Shown: positions 7,546-12,456 of the stretch, one piece after another
Numbering within the stretch: position 1 is the stretch's first letter
How the letters are laid out: each line of letters begins with the position of its first letter
From: Sulfurimonas sp.
Lineage (GTDB): Bacteria > Campylobacterota > Campylobacteria > Campylobacterales > Sulfurimonadaceae
Direction: 5' to 3'
DNA length: 12,456 nt
Assembly (NCBI GenBank): GCA_026987995.1
Contig: JALSMC010000198.1
Span: forward strand, 1-12,456
The notes under the pieces: generated by a model
Databases searched by the model: none
What the model was told of the DNA's origin: nothing
Seen by the model: the letters and a program-made list of their open reading frames with translations, nothing else
Made by a program: the position numbers and the translations under genes

Positions 7546-7831
7546 ATATCTTTAACCTCTCACCTACTTTAATAAGTGAACCTTTAATATGATTTTGTGA
7601 CTTAATATTTCTAACACTAACCTTATGAGCACGAGATATTGATTCTAATGAATCTCCGCGTTTAACCATGTAATAGTTTCTAGTATTGAGTTTTTTTGTA
7701 TGATTTGATTTTGCTATTGGGATTATAAGTTTTTGTTTGAGTCTTAGATTGTTATTTTTAAGATGGTTAAAGTCTTTAATAACTCTGTATGAAACACCAT
7801 ATTTCTTCCCTATATAAGAGAGGTTTGCATA
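7538..7831 (-). pseudogene. Frameshifted C-terminal LysM tail of mltD
   Basis: Directly after the mltD frameshift, the other frame stays open for 97 codons and ends in TAA at 7540-7538, overlapping the rlpA start. The translation is clearly LysM-like. One repeat begins N-L-S-Y-I-G-K-K-Y-G-V-S-Y and ends in L-K-Q-K-L-I-I-P-I. A second begins Y-Y-M-V-K-R-G-D-S-L-E-S-I-S and ends I-K-V-G-E-R-L-K-I. LysM repeats bind N-acetylglucosamine in peptidoglycan and are the standard C-terminal module of MltD. Joined to the upstream part by one extra base in the CCCC run, the protein would be about 397 residues. No in-frame stop has accumulated, so the break is recent, an error, or tolerated by slippage. 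Confidence 0.85.
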
Positions 7832-8730
7832 GGGGCTTTGTAATACTTACGTTTAAAGTCTGCTAATTTAATATAGGGAATATAAACATCATAACTCTTT
7901 GCATACGGAGGTACAAAGTCATACTTCAAGTGTCTGTTTAAATTTTTCAAATCTTTTAAGGGCATTTCTATAAGTTTTGCTAAACGCTTTAAAGACTCGC
8001 CACTTGATATTTGAACTGTTGAGATAGAGTAAGCATTAGCACGATTGAGTAAATGCTCATATTCGCTAGAAAGAAGGTGTTGCTCGTCTGTGCCGATAAG
8101 CGCTAGTGCAACAATTTTTCTAATATAGTTACGACTCTCTCGTGGGATGTATTTTTTCTTAGCATTAAGGAGAACAGAAAGTTTATCTGTACCAGCTCTT
8201 TTTATCGCATGGTTGAGTCTTCCGCCACCACAATTGTAAGCAATAGCAGCTAAGTACCACTTACCAAAACGCTTATGTAAAGATGAGAGATATTTTGCAG
8301 CAGCCTCGGTAGACTTGATAAGGTCACGTCGCTCATCCACATATTCATCTATGTTAAGGTTGTAAACACGACCTGTACGAGGCATAAACTGCCATAGTCC
8401 TGCGGCTCTTTTGTTTGAGTAAGCTCGCGTTTTAAAGTTTGACTCAGCCATAGCAAGATAGAGAAACTCTTGGGGAACATCGTATTTTGTGAGTGTATTT
8501 TTAATGGCAGGTATAAAGATATATGCATTATCCATAGCTCTGAAAAAATGTTTACTTTTTTTAATAGAACTATTTTTTGTGCGCATGTCATTCATGATAG
8601 GATCATACAAAAAAGATGGTTCTATGTCAAAAGAGTCTAGAAGTGCTAACTCTTTGTTAAAGTTAGACACATAGCTCAGATTTGCAAAAAGAAACAAAGG
8701 GAAAAGAAGTGTTAAAAAATATTTATACAT
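7810..8730 (-). CDS. mltD: Membrane-bound lytic murein transglycosylase MltD, truncated by frameshift
   Basis: MltD cleaves the beta-1,4 MurNAc-GlcNAc bond in peptidoglycan with formation of 1,6-anhydroMurNAc. The readable product has 306 residues: a signal peptide (about 1-16), a lead-in helix region, and an SLT domain (about 80-200). The SLT domain has catalytic glutamate E96 in A-M-A-E-S-N-F, then A-A-G-L-W-Q-F-M-P-R-T-G (109-120) and the A-Y-N-C-G-G-G-R motif (164-171). One LysM-like repeat follows (about 238-286), starting V-Q-I-S-S-G-E-S-L. After A299-P300 the frame runs into a stop within a few codons, while two more LysM repeats continue in another frame. A run of four C (7835-7832) one base short explains it. 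The catalytic domain is intact, so the truncated protein could still act. A 64-base gap to tatD holds a candidate promoter. Confidence 0.9.
   Translation of the reverse strand: MYKYFLTLLFPLFLFANLSYVSNFNKELALLDSFDIEPSFLYDPIMNDMRTKNSSIKKSKHFFRAMDNAYIFIPAIKNTLTKYDVPQEFLYLAMAESNFKTRAYSNKRAAGLWQFMPRTGRVYNLNIDEYVDERRDLIKSTEAAAKYLSSLHKRFGKWYLAAIAYNCGGGRLNHAIKRAGTDKLSVLLNAKKKYIPRESRNYIRKIVALALIGTDEQHLLSSEYEHLLNRANAYSISTVQISSGESLKRLAKLIEMPLKDLKNLNRHLKYDFVPPYAKSYDVYIPYIKLADFKRKYYKAPMQTSLI
7832..7835 (-). other. CCCC homopolymer at the mltD frameshift
   Basis: The minus strand reads aaa gcc cct here. Adding one C gives aaa gcc ccc tat, which continues straight into the LysM tail with a sensible K-A-P-Y-A-N-L-S. 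A short G/C run in an AT-rich genome is a plausible site of indel mutation or sequencing error. It does not match a standard -1 slippery heptamer (X-XXY-YYZ in the reading frame). Confidence 0.7.
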
Positions 8731-8781
8731 ACATAACTTTTATTTTAATTTAATAGATTTTATCTAAATTATTATTAACCT

Positions 8782-8787
8782 ATTATA
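8782..8787 (-). promoter_or_regulatory. Candidate -10 box for the mltD-to-mrdA operon
   Basis: The 64-base gap between the tatD stop and the mltD start is the only sizeable gap within the gene block downstream of recN. It contains TATAAT on the minus strand, about 52 bases ahead of the mltD ATG, within very AT-rich sequence. A -35 element would fall at the end of tatD, and I see no good match, as is common in Campylobacterota. Support is by position and the hexamer only. Confidence 0.35.
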
Positions 8788-8794
8788 TAAGTAC

Positions 8795-9568
8795 TTAAAT
8801 AGAGAAGAGTTTTTTTGCATTTTGAGTAGTTAAATTTTCTATATTTTCTAAAGGTATTTCTAAAAGTTCAGACATCTTTTTGGCTACAAAAGTGGTATAT
8901 AAAGGCTCATTTCTCTCACCACGGTGGGGCATAGGAGTAAGATATGGTCCATCGGTCTCTATGATAAGTTTTTCTGTAGGAATCTTAGGTAAAACATTTA
9001 CAAGTTTTTTGGCATTTTTAAATGTCAAAACACCACCTATACCAAAGTAAAAACCTTCATTTGCCAAACTCAAAAGCTCTTCATCTGCATTAAAGCAGTG
9101 CAAAACACCCCCAACTTCACCCGCATTTGCCTCAAGCATTAACTCTTTTGAGTCACGCGAAGCATCTCGAACATGAACTACAAGTGGCTTTTTGTACTTT
9201 TTTGCAACTTCAATTTGTGCACGAAAAACTCTTTTTTGTTCTTCTTTCTCAGCAAAAATTTCTTCTTCAGAACCTTCAAGTCTAAAGTAGTCAAGTCCAC
9301 ACTCACCGATGGCAACACACTTCTCGTGCCCTACATACTTCTCAAAATCAAGAGCATCAAAACCAGCTTTATCGTAAGGGTGCACACCAACAGAAAAATA
9401 AACATCATCATATGTCTCGGCAATACTCACAGCCTTATCAAGTGTAGCAGTATCAGCACCAGGGATGATAAACCGCTCTACTCCACCCTCTCTCGCACGT
9501 TCAAGTACCTCTTGTAAGTCTTCATCGTAGCGATTGTCATCTAAGTGTATATGTGTATCTATTATCAT
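8795..9568 (-). CDS. tatD: TatD-family metal-dependent hydrolase (DNase)
   Basis: TatD-family proteins are cytoplasmic TIM-barrel amidohydrolase-fold enzymes with metal-dependent nuclease activity, linked to DNA repair. The 257-residue product has the full set of metal ligands in order: D-T-H-I-H-L (H6, H8), E-C-G-L-D-Y (E89), V-V-H-V-R-D-A (H132), L-H-C-F-N-A (H157) and E-T-D-G-P-Y-L (D206), plus the C-terminal N-x-x-x-L-F motif. Length is typical. Its ATG overlaps the recN stop by 4 bases, so recN and tatD are translationally coupled, a fitting pair of DNA-maintenance genes. Whether this one is the housekeeping TatD or a paralogue (YcfH-type) cannot be told from the window. Confidence 0.93.
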   Translation of the reverse strand: MIIDTHIHLDDNRYDEDLQEVLERAREGGVERFIIPGADTATLDKAVSIAETYDDVYFSVGVHPYDKAGFDALDFEKYVGHEKCVAIGECGLDYFRLEGSEEEIFAEKEEQKRVFRAQIEVAKKYKKPLVVHVRDASRDSKELMLEANAGEVGGVLHCFNADEELLSLANEGFYFGIGGVLTFKNAKKLVNVLPKIPTEKLIIETDGPYLTPMPHRGERNEPLYTTFVAKKMSELLEIPLENIENLTTQNAKKLFSI

Positions 9569-11100
9569 TTATGTGCCTCAAGTAACTCACGAGCAAACTT
9601 TTTAGCTTCGTTAGAGATGTTTTCGCCACTAATAATTCGGGCTATTTCATCTACTCTCTCATCAAAGTTTAACTCTTTTGTTTTTGAAATAGTACCATCT
9701 TTATAGACTAAAAAGTGCTGATTTCCCATAGAAGTCAGTTGTGGCTGATGTGATATGACAAATATCTGAAAATGAGCCGAGAGTTTACGAAGTACTTTTG
9801 CCACAGACATAGACTCTTCACCACTGAGGTTTGCATCTATCTCATCGAGCATTAAAACACCACCATTTTTACTCATAAACTCAGACTTAAGAGCTAGTAT
9901 AGCTAAACGCAGGCGGTTAAACTCCCCCGTACTTATCTTTGTTAAAGCTGTATCGTTTAGTTTTACACTTAAATGGTCGCACCCAGAGAGTGAGTACTCT
10001 TCTTTTTCTAAAGTGATAGATGCCTCACGAAGATAGAGGTCTTTTAGGTAAGCATTCAAAGCTTTTGTGAAGTGTGACAACTCTTTTTCTCTGAGGTCAC
10101 TTAGTTGTGCCCCTAAACTCTCTACAAGTTCACTTAAGATGTTATACCTGTCAGTCAAGTCACTCTTGGCTATTTCAATGTTCTCATACTTCGCAAGTTC
10201 TAGCTTTTTCTGTTCTTTGTAGTTTATAGCCTCTGAAACACTTCCATACCTGCGTTTGAGTCCGCTTATCTCTTCTATACGGTTAAGTACCTCTTCTATA
10301 TCAACATCTTCAAGTGCAGAAAATCGTTCAGTTGCAGAATCAAAATGTGCTCGGAGTTCGTTCATAGCATCATCAAAAAAAGCGCTATCAACACCAAGTG
10401 AATCAAGTGCAGAAGTAGCAAGGTGCTCATGAGAAAAGATCTCCTGTGCAGATTCTAATGACTCCAGAACCTTCTCTTTACGAGAAAGTTCTTTTTTAAC
10501 AAGAGACAACTCTTCATCTTCTCCCTCACTAGGATTAATGTCTTCTATCTTTTTTATCTCAAACGCAGCGAACTCTTTTAGTTCTACTATTTTTCTCTCC
10601 TCTTCTTCTATCTTGAGTAATTCTTTTTTAACTTCAGAGTATTCAATGAAACTTTTTTTGTACTTCTCTTTGAGTGTTACTATCTTTTTGCTCTTTGAAG
10701 CGATGCGGTCATCCAAAATACTAAGTAGGTTTTCATTTTCAAAGTCACTAAAGTCTTTAAGACTCAGATGACGGAGATAACCCGATGCAACAGATCCAAT
10801 AGCCTTGCGAGATAAACTTTGGTTGTTAACAAAGTAGCGAGAGTTTCCTTTTTTGATGTGTTTAAAAACATTTATATCGTCATTTTCTATGCCAGAGTCT
10901 TCTTCGTTGATGTCCCAAGTAACACTAGACTCACATAAAGCAGCATCACAAGTAGCTGCTCCTAAAGATGAAAGTATGGACTCCATAAGTATAGACTTTC
11001 CACTCCCGCTAGGACCAGTAAAAACAACTAACCCAGTATCTAAGTTAAGTTCAGTCTCTTTAAAACTAAGGTAGTCTTTTAAGTAAAATCTCTCTATCAT
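9565..11100 (-). CDS. recN: DNA repair ATPase RecN (SMC-like)
   Basis: RecN is an SMC-family ATPase recruited to DNA double-strand breaks, where it aids end cohesion and RecA-dependent repair. The 511-residue product has Walker A G-P-S-G-S-G-K-S at 29-36, a long central coiled coil rich in K, E and L (about 150-340), the ABC signature-like S-T-G-E-F-N-R-L-R-L-A, and Walker B L-M-L-D-E-I-D-A-N-L-S-G followed by the F-V-I-S-H-Q-P-Q switch histidine segment. It is a little shorter than E. coli RecN (553). The start is supported by an AAGGA (11111-11107) 6 bases upstream, which lies immediately after the integrase stop. With only 12 bases between the genes, recN may be read through from the integrase promoter. 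Confidence 0.95.
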   Translation of the reverse strand: MIERFYLKDYLSFKETELNLDTGLVVFTGPSGSGKSILMESILSSLGAATCDAALCESSVTWDINEEDSGIENDDINVFKHIKKGNSRYFVNNQSLSRKAIGSVASGYLRHLSLKDFSDFENENLLSILDDRIASKSKKIVTLKEKYKKSFIEYSEVKKELLKIEEEERKIVELKEFAAFEIKKIEDINPSEGEDEELSLVKKELSRKEKVLESLESAQEIFSHEHLATSALDSLGVDSAFFDDAMNELRAHFDSATERFSALEDVDIEEVLNRIEEISGLKRRYGSVSEAINYKEQKKLELAKYENIEIAKSDLTDRYNILSELVESLGAQLSDLREKELSHFTKALNAYLKDLYLREASITLEKEEYSLSGCDHLSVKLNDTALTKISTGEFNRLRLAILALKSEFMSKNGGVLMLDEIDANLSGEESMSVAKVLRKLSAHFQIFVISHQPQLTSMGNQHFLVYKDGTISKTKELNFDERVDEIARIISGENISNEAKKFARELLEAHK

Positions 11101-11112
11101 TTTGTTTCCTTT

Positions 11113-12081
11113 TTAGAAGTCTAGTGGACTCATTAATGTTGCTTTATTCATTTCGCTTACCACATGGGTGTAAATCATAGTTGTCTCGACAGATTTATGC
11201 CCTAAAAGCTCTTGAATACTTCTTAAATCAATTCCTGCTTGAAGTAAGTGAGTCGCATAAGAGTGTCTAAATATATGTGAGGTTACTCGTTTGTTTAGAT
11301 TGGCTTTTAAAGCAGCTACTTTTATATTTCGTCCTAAAGTTTTAGGGTGAATATGATGTCTTCTCATTGTATCACTTCTAGGGTCTTTTGAAATTTTTGT
11401 CATTGGAAAGAGATATTGCCATTTTGTTTCAAACTTTGCTTTTGGAGATTTCTTCTCGTATGAAAAAGGTAGAAATACAGAACCATACCCATTAGATATG
11501 TCTTTTTGGTGTAATAGACTTATGTCTTCTATCTGAATTTCTAATTTTTGTTTTAATTTTATGGGTAAAGGGATAGTTCTATCTTTTAAAGATTTAGAAT
11601 CCCAAATATATATCTTGTTGAAACCTAAGTCTATGTCTTTTATTCTTAAATTTAATACTTCGCTCATCCTCAATCCACATCCATACATAAGCATGGTTAC
11701 TAAGTTGTAAATTCCCTTGAGATTCTCCAAAACTTTATAAACCTCTTCTTTTGTTAAAACTACTGGAATATGCTTTCTTTCTTGCGCTCTTAATGCTTGA
11801 ATATTCCACTCACTCATATCAACACCTAAAACTTCTTTGTATAAAAAAAGTATGGCAGAAAATGCTTGGTTTTGAGTTGTAGGTGCTACTTTACTTTTTA
11901 CAGCTAACGATGTTAAGAACTCTTCTATCTCTCTTTTTTCCATTTCAATTGGGTGCTTTTTATTATGAAAAAATATATACTGCTTTATCCAATGCACATA
12001 TGTCTTTTCAGTTGAATAGCTATAGTGCTTAAAGCGAATTTTGTCACGAACTATGTCTAATAATTTCTTTTTAACTTCCAT
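11113..12081 (-). CDS. intI: Integron-type tyrosine recombinase (IntI-like)
   Basis: This is a 322-residue tyrosine recombinase. The N-terminal SAM-like core-binding domain (about 1-85) has the [13 protein letters not shown] pattern. The catalytic domain has all the expected residues: R138 (G-C-G-L-R-M-S-E), a lysine in S-L-K-D-R near 166, H269 and R272 (H-I-F-R-H-S-Y), H295 (L-G-H-K) and nucleophile Y304. Between K and the H-x-x-R box it carries the extra segment typical of integron integrases (W-Q-Y-L-F-P, D-P-R-S, then R-R-H-H-I-H-P, about 221-246), which XerC/D lack. IntI enzymes insert and excise gene cassettes at attI and attC. A GTG 4 codons upstream (12093) extends the frame, but GGAG (12091-12088) sits 6 bases before the ATG at 12081. 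No frameshift or stop; likely active. Confidence 0.9.
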   Translation of the reverse strand: MEVKKKLLDIVRDKIRFKHYSYSTEKTYVHWIKQYIFFHNKKHPIEMEKREIEEFLTSLAVKSKVAPTTQNQAFSAILFLYKEVLGVDMSEWNIQALRAQERKHIPVVLTKEEVYKVLENLKGIYNLVTMLMYGCGLRMSEVLNLRIKDIDLGFNKIYIWDSKSLKDRTIPLPIKLKQKLEIQIEDISLLHQKDISNGYGSVFLPFSYEKKSPKAKFETKWQYLFPMTKISKDPRSDTMRRHHIHPKTLGRNIKVAALKANLNKRVTSHIFRHSYATHLLQAGIDLRSIQELLGHKSVETTMIYTHVVSEMNKATLMSPLDF

Positions 12082-12163
12082 AAGATGCTCCACGTTTAAG
12101 CTTATTTATGTTCTTTTAATGGATTTACAGCAAATAATGCTCATAAATGCTCCAATAAGGGCA

Positions 12164-12169
12164 ATTATA
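12164..12169 (-). promoter_or_regulatory. Candidate -10 box for the integrase gene
   Basis: TATAAT on the minus strand, about 83 bases before the preferred integrase ATG. No clear TTGACA lies 16-18 bases upstream, only A-rich sequence. Plausible for an integrase promoter placed within attI, but rests on a single hexamer. Confidence 0.3.
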
Positions 12170-12225
12170 TTTTTAAAAGCACACTTTTTCTTTAAGGATA
12201 ATAATACAAAAACTAAAAATATGTT

Positions 12226-12247
12226 AAAAATATGGCAAATTGCCATA
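12226..12247 (-). repeat. Perfect 17-bp palindrome with T-run on the minus strand
   Basis: Arms TATGGCAA (12231-12238) and TTGCCATA (12240-12247) surround a single A. Read on the minus strand, the hairpin (stem TATGGC/GCCATA, loop of 5) is followed at once by TTTTT, so it could terminate transcription heading toward intI. The symmetry also suits a binding site for a dimeric regulator. Both readings are inference. Confidence 0.6.
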
Positions 12248-12275
12248 CAATTTGATGTATTTAAGCTTTTTTCTG

Positions 12276-12308
12276 TTTTAGAAGGGACATTTTTGTGTTC
12301 CTCTAAAA
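12276..12308. repeat. Imperfect inverted repeat between intI and the DJ-1-like gene
   Basis: TTTTAGA (12276-12282) pairs exactly with TCTAAAA (12302-12308), and the pairing continues inward for a few bases with one mismatch and G-T wobbles, leaving a loop of about 11-15 bases. It does not end in the RYYYAAC/GTTRRRY boxes that define attC, so I do not call it a cassette site. Confidence 0.4.
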
Positions 12309-12321
12309 GTGTTATTTAAAG

Positions 12322-12337
12322 TTATAGTCACTATAAT
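12322..12337 (+). promoter_or_regulatory. TATAAT box embedded in a 15-bp palindrome, upstream of the DJ-1-like gene
   Basis: TTATAGT-C-ACTATAA (12322-12336) is a perfect 15-bp inverted repeat, and a TATAAT (12332-12337) overlaps its right arm. The TATAAT is 54 bases ahead of the ATG at 12392. A repressor bound at the palindrome would cover the -10 element. A partial copy of the left half recurs at 12352 (AGTTATA), 32 bases downstream. Confidence 0.4.
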
Positions 12338-12391
12338 GGGAATGAATAAATAGTTATACTCAGTGTATTGATAATAAAAAAGGATATTTAT

Positions 12392-12456
12392 ATGGACATA
12401 CAAAATATTTACATCTTTCTCTTTGATGGATTTTCTGATTGGGAAATTTCATATTT
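12392..12456 (+). CDS. DJ-1/PfpI-family protein, N-terminal fragment
   Basis: The gene runs off the right edge; 21 complete codons are visible. An AAGGA (12380-12384) lies 7 bases before the ATG. The product begins M-D-I-Q-N-I-Y-I-F-L-F-D-G-F-S-D-W-E-I-S-Y, which matches the first beta strand and the F-x-x-F-E/D-W-E-E-like turn of DJ-1/PfpI (class I glutamine amidotransferase-like) proteins; the glutamate in D-W-E is the conserved acidic residue beside the catalytic cysteine, which would lie downstream. The family includes deglycase/chaperone, protease-annotated and regulatory members, so no activity can be assigned. It points away from the integrase, as cassette genes usually do, but no cassette core site precedes it. 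Confidence 0.7.
   Translation, partial: MDIQNIYIFLFDGFSDWEISY

Larger units (their letters stand above)
12082..12391. other. Non-coding region upstream of intI, presumed attI side
   Basis: About 310 bases separate the integrase from the divergent DJ-1/PfpI-type gene. In integrons this is where attI, the integrase promoter and the cassette promoter lie. I checked both strands for the GTTRRRY core site and found none; the nearest is GTTAAAA at 12223-12229. The region holds three ATGCTC motifs (12085, 12137, 12147), a perfect 17-bp palindrome (12231-12247), an imperfect hairpin (12276-12308), and a 15-bp palindrome overlapping a TATAAT (12322-12337). I see no convincing small gene here. attI function is inferred from position alone. 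Confidence 0.5.

Noticed and set aside
7825..7845. Programmed -1 ribosomal frameshift in mltD
   Set aside because: The bases do not form an X-XXY-YYZ heptamer in the reading frame, and I see no strong downstream hairpin; a one-base deletion is simpler, though slippage is not excluded.
11113..12081. XerH/XerC-type chromosome-dimer recombinase
   Set aside because: The extra W-Q-Y-L-F-P...D-P-R-S...R-R-H-H-I-H-P segment before the H-x-x-R box is the integron-integrase hallmark and is absent from Xer proteins.
12276..12308. attC cassette recombination site
   Set aside because: The inverted repeat lacks the RYYYAAC and GTTRRRY end boxes and has no cassette gene before it.
12041..12319. Plus-strand open frame of 92 codons across the integrase start and upstream region
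   Set aside because: It starts inside intI antisense, lacks a ribosome-binding site and has no recognisable features; likely a chance frame in AT-rich DNA.

Overview
The window looks like chromosomal DNA of a Campylobacterota (Epsilonproteobacteria) species, most likely a Sulfurimonas-type marine or sediment bacterium. The evidence is low G+C, tightly packed genes with ATGA overlaps, and the gene order (PBP2 - small membrane protein - EngB - LptA/LptC - KdsC - RlpA - MltD - TatD). From memory, Helicobacter pylori has a similar order; the genus is an inference from protein sequence and not from a search.

Layout. At the left, two + strand genes encode YbeY (16S rRNA maturation RNase) and a Na+/Ca2+ exchanger-family antiporter. 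They converge on a long block of - strand genes reading from about 12081 down to 1383. In transcription order these are: a tyrosine recombinase of the integron-integrase type, recN, tatD, mltD, rlpA, hisB, kdsC, lptC, lptA, engB, a short acetyltransferase (ArgA/NAGS-like), a small MreD-like membrane protein, and mrdA (PBP2). Nearly all junctions from mltD to mrdA are overlaps or gaps of a few bases, so this is probably one operon. Its theme is the cell envelope: Kdo synthesis (KdsC), LPS transport (LptC, LptA), peptidoglycan elongation (PBP2, MreD-like) and glycan cleavage (MltD, RlpA). hisB, engB and the acetyltransferase ride along.

At the right, the integron-type integrase sits 12 bases upstream of recN and on the same strand. 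On its far side is about 300 bp of non-coding DNA with a perfect 17-bp palindrome, a 15-bp palindrome overlapping a TATAAT box, short direct repeats and an imperfect hairpin. A + strand gene (start of a DJ-1/PfpI-family protein) then runs off the window. The geometry matches intI - attI - cassette side, but no consensus GTTRRRY core site is visible in this interval.

Three things deserve attention. The integrase locus may be a chromosomal integron platform in a phylum where few are known. mltD carries a one-base frameshift at a run of four C that cuts off an otherwise intact LysM tail of 97 codons. lptC appears to start at a non-canonical ATT codon with a perfect Shine-Dalgarno, restoring the membrane anchor that the first ATG would lose. 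I found no CRISPR array, tRNA, rRNA or insertion sequence.
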